A stretch of 64,000 nucleotides of DNA, taken from the NCBI GenBank assembly GCA_036365515.1, contig CM070877.1, forward strand, positions 90,892,522 through 90,956,521, given 5' to 3'. This DNA comes from Torymus aiolomorphi (taxonomy: Eukaryota > Arthropoda > Insecta > Hymenoptera > Torymidae). Below the pieces are notes generated by a model. That model was not told the origin of the DNA. It did not search any database and worked only from the letters and a program-made list of their open reading frames with translations. Below are positions 1-10,104 of the stretch, in pieces. The position numbers and the translations under genes were made by a program. Each line of letters opens with the position of its first letter. Positions within the stretch are counted from its first letter, which is position 1.

Positions 1-31
1 ACACACACACACATACACACACACACACACA

Positions 32-73
<42 letters not shown>

Positions 74-222
74 CGCACACACACACACACACACACACAT
101 ACAGACATTTTCTAAAATCATGTGACACAAACTTCTAACACCTTTATTCATGTTTCTAGATCAATTTAAAGAAAATTAAAATTTTACTATTACAAAGCTT
201 CCTCTATGAGGAAGCAAAATTA
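1..222 (+). repeat. (CA)n-hairpin dispersed repeat, copy 1
   Basis: An (AC)n microsatellite (1 to about 102) is followed by a unique tail that ends in a near-perfect hairpin around AAGCTTCCTCTATGAGGAAGC-like sequence at 197-217. The same order (CA tract, CATACAGA-like start, TAACACCT block, short hairpin) recurs on the minus strand at 3391-3598 and, split by a retroelement, at 15497-15658 plus 29902-30054. I infer a non-coding mobile or seeded repeat whose head is the microsatellite. The left end may lie outside the window. Confidence 0.6.
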
Positions 223-1410
223 CTATGGCAAACTTGTATGAACTAAAATTTAATTCTTACGACGCCTGTTATACGGTGATTCAATTAAATATACATTAAT
301 TGTATGAGATATTTAATTAATGGAATTCGATATTTACAAGAATTCTATGATGTTGTATCATTGATCGAAGGATCATCTGTCTAATTCTCAATGAAATATT
401 TCTTTGAATTAATGTCCATATCGCATGTCATTAGTAAAATATACAATGAAGCGAAAAAAATCATTTTTTTAAGTTTGAAGAATTAGAATAGATGAAATAA
501 TAAATACGTATTTATACCAACTCAAAAAATAATTCAAACTAGTATGCACTTTCTTATGTCAAGTTACCCTTATTCAAGTCGAATAACAATAACAGCGTTC
601 TAATGCAATGTAAAATTTAATCAGATCAATACTTGGAATTAATTAATTAAGTATCGCTAAAGAAATATACATATTAAGTCAATATAAGGAAATATTGACG
701 GTTCAGCTTTCAATGATACAGAATAAATACTTTTTGAGACAAATAATATAACTTATTGATTGAATGAAAAGAAAAGATTAAAGTAAAAATGTTGTTTAAG
801 AAGTCTGCAAAGATTTGTTCGACAATTGAATAAATAAAAATTATAACTATCTTGCGTAAAACAAATAATTAGAATAAGACAACATTCTTCAATATTATGA
901 GCATCATATAGAATAGAGCCAATAACGCGATATTTTTATTACATCAATTTAAAAACTTACTGTATAAAAACTGGTGCGCACTAAATTACTGAAATATTTC
1001 ATTCATTGAATTCAATATTCAGGTACATTTATGTGTATGGATAATTCATCCAATGGATAATTCCTCCTCCTTTTCAATGAAATATCTCATTCAATTAATT
1101 CGATTATCACATACCATCGGTAAAATATATATTAAAGTAAAAATCACTGATTGAAAAAGTCAAAGTAATATCAACGAATATAGACGCATATAGAAGCGTA
1201 CTTCAGATGGGGAGTGAGGACGAAAAAAAAATTAGTACCGCGTTTACCGAGAGGTGGTGCTAATATTAACTCGGCAGACTTTTAAATTCTCGGTAAAATC
1301 CCGCCTGCCCGCGAGCCGTGAGCCCTGCGAGCGCAGACGACGTCCGGGAATCTATTGACGTCAAGCACTTATAGATAGGAAGAAATGATTCGGTAATTTC
1401 AAACAAATAA
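223..1410. other. AT-rich non-coding stretch
   Basis: I see no coding signal. Two loosely similar direct segments (about 388-460 and 1074-1137) share an ATGAAATATTTC-like start and an AGTAAAATATA-like end. A segment at about 1167-1212 is repeated in inverted orientation at about 2641-2690, so it brackets the foldback element between them. The interval 1200-1370 is more GC-rich than its surroundings but has no open frame of note. Confidence 0.4.
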
Positions 1411-1532
1411 ATGTAAGTAATAGGAAACCAATGCCAATCCAAAACTATAACATCAGAACTAAATATCTAAACCTAAACCCTGAAGGGGGAAAGATGATCG
1501 TACACAATCTCTCGTTTTATACTATACGTCAT

Positions 1533-1613
1533 AGCGGTGGCCGCGAGGATTAAGGCGCGCGTCCTTATACATGTTTATCTTTTTTTGCTTCGGGTTCGAA
1601 TCCCGATACGGGG
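1533..1613 (+). pseudogene. tRNA-like (Ser/Leu-type) block, left arm
   Basis: GGTGGCCGCGAGGATTAAGG resembles the A-box region of class II tRNAs (TGGCCGAGTGGTTAAGGCG in tRNA-Ser/Leu), and GGGTTCGAATCCC at 1592-1604 is a canonical B box with a perfect T-stem. The acceptor-stem ends do not pair and a T-rich run fills the variable region, so this is a tRNA-derived promoter module rather than a working tRNA gene. Confidence 0.6.
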
Positions 1614-2029
1614 AATTTTTTTTTTTTAATTTTTTTCACTGTTTAATGTATAGGTATCTAAAAGGAATTGAAACTTAATCTTTTTTGTGTTAATAGTTTT
1701 AATAGTGTTTAAATTATGTTAAACATTTTGTATTGATTGTAAATAATAAACCTCTAAACTTCCTATTTTAGATTAAACATGTACACAAAACAACAACAAA
1801 AAATATATTTTTAATTTATAATGTCTAGATTATATTAAATATCTTTTAAAATTATGTTTGTAATATTAAGAATATAAAAATTTTAAATGTTTTCACGAGT
1901 TCCAATTTTAAAAATTGTTATAAATATGTGCGTACAAAAGTTTTAGCATATTTTAAACAAAATTAAAACTATTAACACAAAAAGGTTTAATTCCTTTTAG
2001 ATATACATTAAACAGTGAAATAAAAAGTG

Positions 2030-2117
2030 TTCCCCACACCAGGAATTGAACCCGAAGCAAAAAAAAAAATGAGAACATATAAGATTGCACGCCTTAGCTC
2101 CCGTGGCTACCGCTGTG
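2030..2117 (-). pseudogene. tRNA-like block, right arm of the foldback
   Basis: Read on the minus strand this contains GTAGCCACGGGAGCTAAGGC (A-box-like) and GGGTTCAATTCC (B-box-like). It is the diverged inverted partner of the block at 1533-1613. Differences between the arms suggest either age or two separate insertions. Confidence 0.55.
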
Positions 2118-2350
2118 ATATGCAGATTATAACCTTAGAGCGTTTATGATCATCTTTTCCCCTCTGGGGTTTAGGGTTAGATATTTATAGTTTTTATGTT
2201 ATAATTTTACATTTGCATGATTTCTGTTACTTATATCTTGAATAATGGTGCTTCCAAATGCTAAATGTAACCGTTTTAGGTATAATTATTGACTAAGTTC
2301 GTGCGATTTTGGTACTTATTATGCATTGCATGCTGTAACGTCTTATACAG

Positions 2351-2442
2351 GTATGTGTGCGTGCGTGCGTGCGTGCATGTGTGTGTGTGTGTGCGTGCGT
2401 GTGTGCGTACGTGCGTGCGCGTGTGTGTGTGTGCGTGCGTGC

Positions 2443-2532
<90 letters not shown>
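2351..2532 (+). repeat. (GT)n microsatellite
   Basis: About 180 bp of GT dinucleotides with GC interruptions in the 5' third and a pure GT run in the 3' part. The apparent Val/Cys-repeat reading frames here are artefacts of the repeat. Confidence 0.95.
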
Positions 2533-2533
<1 letters not shown>

Positions 2534-2913
2534 CGGCGGCAGTGAGTGCCGCCTCGCGGTTAGGTAACCGAATTTATTGGCTCGTTACCCAAACGCTTCG
2601 TTCAAAAGTTTCTTAAGGGCCTTTCACGCTAAAAGAATAGCGATATGGAGTACGCTTCTATATGCGTCTATATTCGTTGGTATTACGCATTAGCAATTTA
2701 GCATTACGTGCTCTATACGTTCTAGAGCGTGTTGGGGTATCCGAATTGACAGATAGCAGGATACACCATGCTTTTTACCAAGGCCTATAAAAACTTGCGA
2801 ACATATAGGTGGCAATGGCGCACAAACTCATGCACCAATTACAGGCGTTTTCATTAGCCCCGGAAATGCGTCTTACGAATAAGCCGTTACCCGTTTTGTG
2901 CGGCGTACACCGT
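2533..2913. other. Non-coding DNA before an LTR end, with a TATA-like box
   Basis: No coding frame is supported. CCTATAAAAAC near 2784 resembles a TATA box about 130 bp upstream of the LTR-end repeat at 2914 and may belong to the same LTR (U3). Confidence 0.3.
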
Positions 2914-3161
2914 GAGCAGCCGGCACACGAAGCAGTGACCAGGAGAGGAGTTCGAGTCACTGGTGAGAAATAAAGCGCGAGTCTTCGACTTGCGTGTTGC
3001 ACGGTAAGTAACCAGATTAGGTTAGCATTGCACGACGTTGTAGCATCTGTTACCTAATCTGACTATTATATCTCTGAGATTTGAAGCGAGAGATATGGAA
3101 TTGAACCGCTAAGGTACGCAGGTGAAACGTGCCTTAGCCCGAAAATCCACCCCGTGACAAC
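2914..3161 (+). repeat. LTR end (R/U5-like), copy 1
   Basis: This ~248-bp segment closely matches 14069-14315. The two share, among others, GAGCAGCCGGCACACGAA, a GCGTGTTGCAC block and CCGCTAAGGTACGCAGGTGA, and both end in CCCCGTGACAA. Here it is directly followed by TGGCGCCC, which has the form of a Ty3/gypsy primer-binding site. I therefore read it as the 3' end of an LTR, probably a 5' LTR whose internal region is lost after about 3390. Sequence upstream of 2914 does not match the second copy. Confidence 0.6.
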
Positions 3162-3169
3162 TGGCGCCC
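3162..3169 (+). promoter_or_regulatory. Primer-binding-site-like TGGCGCCC
   Basis: The motif begins one base after the end of the LTR-like repeat, where reverse transcription of a Ty3/gypsy element would be primed by a tRNA 3' end. Only about 220 bp of possible leader follow before the next repeat. Confidence 0.5.
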
Positions 3170-3390
3170 TAAACGTGTATCTGCTTGGGAATATCGCGAA
3201 ATTTTGACTTCGAAGGAGCAAAGTTCGAATCCCAAAAACTTCTCTTTGTGTTTTTCCGATTTTTTTTTAGATTTTTAGTAAGGAAGTGACTAAAGTACAA
3301 CAACCAACCTACAGAAAACCATCTGGGGGTAGAAGTTCGAAGATTTTTGAGAAAATTCAAGATAAATTGCTGTAGGCTATAAAGTTGCAA

Positions 3391-3523
3391 TTGCTTCCTC
3401 CTAGAGGAAGCTTTGTGATAGTAATTTTTTGAGTTGTTGTAAAAACATGTTATAAGTGTTATTGGAGGTGTTAGGAACCAAAATACATGATTTTTGAAAA
3501 ATTTCTGTATGGATTTGTGTGTG

Positions 3524-3555
<32 letters not shown>

Positions 3556-3598
3556 TGCGTGCGTGTGTGTGTATGTGTGTGTGTGTGTGTGTGTGTAG
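3391..3598 (-). repeat. (CA)n-hairpin dispersed repeat, copy 2
   Basis: On the minus strand this reads (CA)n with GC interruptions (from about 3598), ATCCATACAGAAA, a TCCTAACACCT block and the hairpin AAGCTTCCTCTAGGAGGAAG near 3395-3415. Order and sequence match copy 1. Confidence 0.65.
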
Positions 3599-4944
3599 CT
3601 GGATCTCAGCTTCTACTCGATCGATTTTAATCAGACAGGTCTCATTATTTTTTTTTTTTGTGTGATGGCGGGTCAAAAATCAGTTTTCGATTGGGCTGAT
3701 TCGTTTTTGTTTTATTTCGAATTTTCGATTTTCTCAAAATTTATTTTTGATTTTTTTTAATGATCGGATTTAAATTTTTGAATCGGATGGGTAACATTCG
3801 AAACAGCGTAAAAAAACCTATAATTTAAAAAAAATTCTCTAGCTATCACGGTTCTCTTGTTATTGATAATGTGTTTTTTTTTAAAGCCTGTAACTCACAA
3901 ACTAAACGGTCCATTTTTTGAGAAAAATCACGATAATGCACAATATAAATAGCTATAATCTGTAAAAATTTGAATCCATTTCTTTGGTTAGTTTTTGAGA
4001 AAAAAATTGAAAAATGAAAAAAACGCTTTCTCTATGCCCGACGTTTACTGAAGTAAAATTGACTTAATCGCTTCAAAATTTCTTGTAGAGGTAGATTTTA
4101 TACAGTTGTCGGTCGAGTTCTTTGGGCAAAATATTTGGTCTAAAAATTTCAGAGATAATTGAGGTTAAAATTTTTTTAACCTTTCTTTCAAATCGTAATT
4201 TCTCGAGAACGGCTCTATGTATCTGGATCGGATGGGTAGCATTCAAAAGATAATTAAAATACCTATATTTAAAAAAAAAATTTATTCCGAGCTTGTAGCG
4301 ATTCGTTTGTTATTAACAAAAACAAAAACCTGCTTTTTTAAAAAAAGGTTATAACTACCTAATCCTATCACTTATCTTAAAAAATAATGGATTAGTTATG
4401 ATATCAATTTTTTCGTGATTTGATTGGTGGGAGTAATGGATTGCTAGGTTAAAAAAAAAGTGGTGCAGTTTTGATAAAATTACAGCGTGTTAAGCGCGCT
4501 TAGACATTACTACAGTGATGTGATGTGATGATGCGTTGTATGTATATATTATTTTTAACCTGGGACATTTTTGCCCGTTGATATTCTTCATTTGGGTGTA
4601 CATAGTTTGTAAAAATGAATATATCTCTTATAAGAAACATATATCTTAAATTTAAATTATGTTCATTGTTAAAGTATAATTTTCAGAAATGTAATCATTT
4701 TGTTAAGAAAAATTTCTATTTTGGCATAAGACTTAATTTGAAAACATTAGAAAAAGTGTAATAACATTTTAAGAAATTTTGAGTAAAAGTTAAAATATTA
4801 CGAATATTTGAACACTTTGAACACTTTGATATTTTGAACACTTTGATATTTTGAACACTTTATTGGCTTCACCTATAGTACATTTCCCTATTTGCATTAT
4901 CGTGAATCCACATTACGTGCCTTGTGCGCTGTGAGTTGTGACAT
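3599..4944. other. AT-rich non-coding DNA with a ~450-bp spaced direct repeat
   Basis: ATCGGATGGGTAACATTCGA at about 3782 and its relative near 4227 start two diverged ~100-bp direct copies that both continue into an A-rich run and a GTTATT block. There is no open frame of interest. A short array of ~17-bp units (TTGAACACTTTGATATT) lies at about 4808-4862. Confidence 0.45.
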
Positions 4945-5151
4945 GTGAGCAACCGAAAAAAAATTGTTGTTCGGTATCTATTAAAGTCAGCATCAGAGGC
5001 TAAAGTGGAACAGACCTATACTTGTTTTGGAGTATTGGAATACGAAGGAGAGGTTATATGCACAAGAATTACATTGGACTTTGAAGCAGATCAGTGGCGA
5101 ATTTCTCATCATTATTCTGCAATTATACTTAGAATGCCGTTAATGGATTGA
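4945..5151 (+). CDS. Short open frame of unknown nature
   Basis: A 68-codon frame starting with ATG just upstream of the HARBI1-like remnant. I recognise no domain. It may be part of the same degraded PIF/Harbinger element, since those elements usually carry a second gene, but nothing in the residues proves it. It could equally be a chance frame. Confidence 0.15.
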   Translation: MSNRKKIVVRYLLKSASEAKVEQTYTCFGVLEYEGEVICTRITLDFEADQWRISHHYSAIILRMPLMD

Positions 5152-5275
5152 AAAATAGATTATACTTAGACTTCAGTAAGTTAATTTTATTTTTTATTGA
5201 AAATTATGAATGCAAGTAATAGATAGTTTTCAGTAACTTAATTTTATTTTTTATAGAATTTTAACTATTAGCAAC

Positions 5276-5940
5276 ATGGATATTTTGCAACTTTTAAATC
5301 TATTTTATACATTGTTACTGTTGCTAAAATTAAAGCGTTTAATAAAATTACGGAAAGCTGTTCTAAGTTTTAGAAGATGGTTGGTGAAACCACACCTTAG
5401 AAATAACATTAGAGATGCAATAGGTGGTTATAATAAGATTTTTATCTATGACAAACTTGAGGATCATTAAGAGTTCTATAGATTAATTGGAATGTCTGTT
5501 GCATCGTTTAATTATCTTTCTAAAATAGTAAAAAGAAAATTAACCAAACATGGTCCACGTAAACCTCTATCAGCTGAGTTGAAACTTGCTGTAGTTTTAA
5601 GGTGTGTTAATGTTTTGTATAAATTTAAAATATCATAGTACTATACTTAATCCTAGTTAATAGTTAATAAAAAATATCTCTACTTTTTAGTTTTCTACAT
5701 AACGGGGGCAACCCTCAATTCTTTTCAAAATTTTACCGGATTGGACTATCTACAATGTTTCAGATAATTGGTGAAGTTTGCTCGGTAGTTTCAAAAAAAC
5801 TGATGCCACTTTATTTTCCTCCTTTAAATAGAAGAACTTGGTTAAAAATAGCAAAAGGATATCAAGACTTATGGCAATTACCGCATTGTTTGGGACCACT
5901 TGATGGAAATTATTATTATTTTTTTAAATGTTTAAATTAA
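5276..5940 (+). pseudogene. HARBI1-like PIF/Harbinger transposase, truncated, intron-containing
   Basis: The reading starts MDILQLLNLFYTLLLLLKLK and continues with RRWLVKPHLR, an FYRLIGMSVASFNYLS block, FYRIGLSTMFQIIGEVC and LWQLPHCLGPLDGNYYY. This is the order of conserved blocks in HARBI1/DDE_4 nuclease transposases up to the first catalytic Asp (G-x-L-D-G). A TAA at 5468-5470 interrupts the frame. Between AG|GTGTGT near 5600 and TTTTTAG near 5689 there is a likely ~88-bp intron; the protein blocks join in frame across it. The protein stops right after the first Asp, so the rest of the catalytic core is missing. A dead transposase remnant; the family call is firm, the intron is inferred. 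Confidence 0.75.
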
Positions 5941-7050
5941 TTTGTAAAATTTATGTATCTCATATAATATTATTTTATATTATTTTTATTTAATATTATT
6001 TATATATTGTTTCTATTTAAATAATTCATTTCAAATAAATCATATTTTCTAACATATAAAACCTTGTTTTCAGAAAATATAAACGCATAAATTAATTTTC
6101 GTAATACTATGCGTATAATAAGCGAATATATTTATGATTTACGGGCATAAAGTTGAAATTTACGCTTAGTTAGAGTAAATTAAAAATATTAAAATATTTA
6201 TTTACGTACTATAAGCGTAAAATTAAATTTTTCATCAGCAACCCATACACGTATTCGCGTTTTACTTTATGTTTAGGTCTAATATAACGAAAAATAATGC
6301 TCGCACAACGAGCGTAAAGCGGACGTAAAATTCAACTTTACGCTCTTGTAACAAAAACTAATATTAATCTCAAAATACAAAAACTTTATATTTTCTTTAA
6401 AAAAAACGCGCCATGATATCTACCGCTAGGTGGTGTGGAAATGATATCAAAACAATAAATAGATGATAATAACGTATATTTTCCATGCGTATGTTTCTAA
6501 GCCGAAGGCGATGACGAATGATGAGCGTTGAATTTTTGATTAATAAATGGAAAATAAATGGAAAATTCTCAAAGACAAATAAATTTTTTTAACTTTGAAA
6601 ATTTTTGAACCAAAGCTATAACAAAATTTTCTGCTTTTTTTTCTATAAAAACACAAGTTTTTTTTAAATAACTTTTTTTATCAAAAGAAATAAAGGTAAT
6701 CTCTTGAAAATTTAACTAAATAATAATATATTGTAATAAATAATTGTAATAATTCGTTAAAATTTCAAATTGATCAAATATTCTCTGAGATATTAGTATT
6801 AAAAAACATTAAAAAAAAATTTTTAATCTCGAATATCTGGTCGTGATGATCATTTTTTTGTTCTTTTTGTGGGTAATGAATTTTTTTTTTGTAAAATATA
6901 AAATTGTATAATAATAATTGCTTTTTAATGATAAAAATAGAAAGAGTCAAAATAGAAAGTCACAAACCATTTAACATAGTCTCATCGTAAAAAATAAAGT
7001 ATTAAATTTTAACTTCAGTTTGTAATCGTATTCACAATTTTACTCCCCAT
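5941..7050. other. AT-rich non-coding DNA
   Basis: No coding frame is supported. Between about 6060 and 6360 the motif CGTAAA/TTTACG recurs many times in both orientations. That could be the remains of subterminal repeats of a DNA transposon, perhaps the same Harbinger element, but I cannot define ends. Confidence 0.35.
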
Positions 7051-7143
7051 TGTCAAATGTAAAAATTGTTGTTTTGGTCAATTCTGACCAGATCCGTTGG
7101 GAGCAGGAAAGAAAATAGACTACGATACTAAGTAGTTGCAACA

Positions 7144-7173
7144 TTTCGTCGACGGGTTTGTTGATCTCTTCAG
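7144..7173 (-). ncRNA. Hammerhead-ribozyme-like core, PLE family 1, minus copy
   Basis: On the minus strand CTGAAGA (7167-7173) and GAAA (7144-7147) bracket a stem-II region whose loop AAACCC matches the plus copy. Two base pairs of stem II are disrupted relative to the plus copy, so this one may be inactive. Hammerhead motifs in PLE terminal repeats are established knowledge; stems I and III are not resolved here. Confidence 0.5.
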
Positions 7174-7328
7174 GCTTTATTAAAAAAATAATAATATAAT
7201 TAACAGAACGAGCTCACGCTAGTCTTAACTTACAATGTTTGAAAAAATTTTAAAAAAAATTGCGAAACGAATTACCTAAGTTATCGCACAGCGATTCGTT
7301 GAGTAATGTGACAGTACATAGCAACATG

Positions 7329-7401
<73 letters not shown>

Positions 7402-7651
7402 TATAATTATCACTTAACCCCTTTACGGAGCCCATCCCTTAGATTAGTACCTACGCCCAGAGTTCCCGTATACAAGTGACTAAAGAAATAATCCCTCTCT
7501 GGGTATAGAAACTCTAGATCGTGCTCCATAAATATGCTCATGTGTATCAAAGGGCTCCATAAATCTGGTAAAAGAAATATATATATATATATATTGGCTT
7601 CCTACCAAAACGTAAACAATAACAAATTTTGAATTAGATCAAGAATATACT

Positions 7652-8960
7652 TTACTTTTTATGTAACAGCTTAAAGATAGATTTGTATTCTCTACTGAGA
7701 TTCTGTGTATCTTCTTTTTTGTTTATTGTATTTGATGTACTGTTAATAAATACCATTTCAGAAATAAGTCTTTTATTATAGTTATTTTCAATATCTCTAA
7801 TTGTTACTACTTCAAAATCAAATTCATGATTATATTCATTTTTATGTATATTGACAACCAACTCATCATTATTATTCTTGCGATGTTCGGCAATTCGTTT
7901 ATTTAGGGTACGTTTTGTCTCGCCTATGTACCGTGCATTGCAATCTTTACAAGGGAACTCATAAACCACATTGGTTTGCTCGAGTTTGTTGGTTTTATCT
8001 TTACCAAGAACAACTAGTTTTGAGAGTTTATTAACTATATTTGGGATCGTTACAACATTGTGTTTCCGTAAAAATTTTGAACAATTGTTGTAAAATTTTG
8101 AATAAAATGGAAGTGATACTTTAATGTTGTGGCGGTTAGTATTTACAGGACTGTTTGTTTTATTTTCAAAACGAATTTTGAATAGTCTAGATCTTATATG
8201 TTTGTCAATAAACTCTGGTGGATATGAGTTCTCTTTAAGTATATTTTTAACCCGCAATATATTTCTATTATGAAAACGTTTATCTGATAAAAGGATAGCT
8301 CTATCAATCAAGTTAAAAACTATATTCTTTTTTAATGATATCGGGTGGTTGCTGTAGTAGTTTAAAGTTCTATTAGATGACATCGATTTTGAATACCAGT
8401 CAGTGATAATATTACCGTCCTGTTTAATGAGAGACACGTCCAAAAAGTTAATATTGTTATTAATTTCAATTTCATAAGTAAACTTAAGGTTGAGATCAAA
8501 ATTGTTAAAACATTGATTCAATATATGAATATCCTCTTTTTTGATATAACAAATCGAATCATCAACATATCGAAAATAGAACATATGTATTATATTGAAT
8601 TCAGTTTTTAGTTTCATCCAATAAGCAATTTCTAAATCTTCCATGACTAGATCAGCAAAAAACGGAGAGATTGGAGAACCCATCGGTGTCCCAAAAATTT
8701 GTTGGTAATATTTGTTATTAAAAGTAAAAAATACATTTTCAAATAAAAATTTGGTACAGGAAATAATATCACCGAACGGTACTTTACAATTGTTGAGAAT
8801 ATACTGCACTCGTTTTTCCAAACTCTGGATAATGAGGTCTACAGAGATATTTGTAAAAAGTGAAACCACATCTAAAGATATTAGTATGTAGTTATCTGGA
8901 ATTTTTATATTCTTAATTTTATTAATTAGATCAAAACTGTTATCTATGTGTGATTTAGGA
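7652..8960 (-). pseudogene. PLE family 1 RT plus GIY-YIG, 5'-truncated
   Basis: An open frame of at least 405 codons covers the C-terminal half of a Penelope protein. RT motif A reads SLDVVSLFTN and lies just upstream of the first usable start; motif B reads GTPMGSPISPFFADLVMED; motif C is FRYVDDS. Downstream comes the PLE linker with C-K-D-C and the GIY-YIG block ARYIGETKR followed by an R-x2-E-H motif. The RT fingers and N-terminal region are absent, cut at the head-to-head junction. A full PLE protein is about 800 residues, so this copy cannot be autonomous, although the remaining frame is uninterrupted. Confidence 0.85.
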
Positions 8961-8995
8961 ATGGTAATATTATCACCGACTGGTATTCAAAATCG

Positions 8996-9727
8996 ATGTC
9001 ATCTAATAGAACTTTAAACTACTACAGCAACCACCCGATATCATTAAAAAAGAATATAGTTTTTAACTTGATTGATAGAGCTATCCTTTTATCAGATAAA
9101 CGTTTTCATAATAGAAATATATTGCGGGTTAAAAATATACTTAAAGAGAACTCATATTCACCAGAGTTTATTGACAAACATATAAGATCTGGATTATTTA
9201 AAATTCGTTTTCAAAATAAAACAAACAGTCCTGTAAATACTAACCGTCACAACATTAAAATATCACTTCCATTTTATTCAAAATTTTACAACAATTGTTT
9301 AAAATTTTTACGGAAACATAATATTGTAACGATCCCGAATATAGTTAATAAACTCTCAAAACTAGTTGTTCTTGGTAAAGATAAAACCAACAAACTTGAG
9401 CAAACGAATGTGGTTCATGAGTTCTCTTGTAAAGATTGCAATGCACGGTACATAGGCGAGACAAAACGTGCCCAAAATAAACGAATTGCCGAACATCGCA
9501 AGAATAATAATGATGAGTTGGTTGTCAATATACATAAAAATGAATACAATCATGAATTTGATTTTGAAGCAGTAACAATTAGAGATATTGAAAATAACTA
9601 TAATAAAAGACTTATTTCTGAAATGTTATTTATTAACAGTACACCAAATACAATAAACAAAAAAGAAGATACACAGAATCTCAGTAGAGAATACAAATCT
9701 ATCTTTAAGCTGTTACATAAAAAGTAA
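8996..9727 (+). pseudogene. PLE family 1 C-terminal fragment, inverted partner
   Basis: A 243-codon frame beginning after the RT catalytic motifs, nearly the same protein as the C-terminal 60% of the neighbouring minus-strand copy, with the C-K-D-C pair and ARYIGETKR (GIY-YIG). It has several substitutions relative to that copy. The start is set by the truncation, not by a real initiation site. Confidence 0.85.
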
Positions 9728-9781
9728 AGTATATTCTTGATCTAATTCAAAATTTGCTATTGTTTACGATTTGGTAGGAAG

Positions 9782-9830
<49 letters not shown>

Positions 9831-9984
9831 TGTTGCTATGTACTGTCACATTACTCGACGAATCGCTGTGCGATAACTTAGGTAATTCGTTTCGCAATTT
9901 TTTTTTTTAATTTTTTCAAACATTGTAAGTTAAGACTAGCGTGAGCTCGTTCTGTTAATTATATTATTATTTTTTTAATAAAGC

Positions 9985-10014
9985 CTGAAGAGGTCGACAA
10001 ACCCGTTGACGAAA
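9985..10014 (+). ncRNA. Hammerhead-ribozyme-like core, PLE family 1, plus copy
   Basis: CTGAAGA (9985-9991), stem II GTCGAC (9993-9998) pairing with GTTGAC (10005-10010, one G-U), loop AAACCC and GAAA (10011-10014). This is the conserved hammerhead core. It lies in the 3' terminal region, about 260 bp after the stop codon. Confidence 0.6.
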
Positions 10015-10104
10015 CGTTGCAACTACTTAGCATCGTAGTCTATTTTCTTTCCTGCTCCCAACGGATCTGGTCAGAATTGACCAAAACAACAATTTTTATA
10101 TTAA

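Larger units (their letters stand above)
1411..2238. mobile_element. Foldback element with tRNA-like sequence in both arms
   Basis: The left arm (about 1411-1720) and right arm (about 1945-2238) are imperfect reverse complements separated by about 220 bp of AT-rich spacer. Each arm contains a tRNA-derived block with pol III A-box-like and B-box-like sequence, then a poly-T/poly-A run and a shared unique tail that includes GTTAATAGTTTTAAT. It could be a foldback transposon, or two copies of a tRNA-derived SINE inserted head to head. No open frame is present. Confidence 0.6.
7051..10104. mobile_element. PLE family 1: two truncated Penelope-like copies head to head
   Basis: A minus-strand copy (7051 to about 8960) and a plus-strand copy (about 8961-10104) meet at their truncated 5' ends. 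Their 3' ends, including a (TA)n tract (7330-7397 and 9786-9828), a hammerhead-like core and a shared terminal segment with TGGTCAATTCTGACC-like sequence, form outward-facing inverted repeats. The arrangement is typical of PLE integration, where a truncated inverted partner often accompanies a longer copy. The junction near 8961-8984 falls in sequence both copies share (GGTAATATTATCAC), suggesting microhomology. Confidence 0.85.

Noticed and set aside
1533..1613. Functional tRNA gene
   Set aside because: A and B boxes are present but acceptor-stem ends do not pair and the variable region is a T-run.
2289..2616. Overlapping plus-strand frames rich in Val and Cys
   Set aside because: They are translations of the GT microsatellite with no protein signal outside it.
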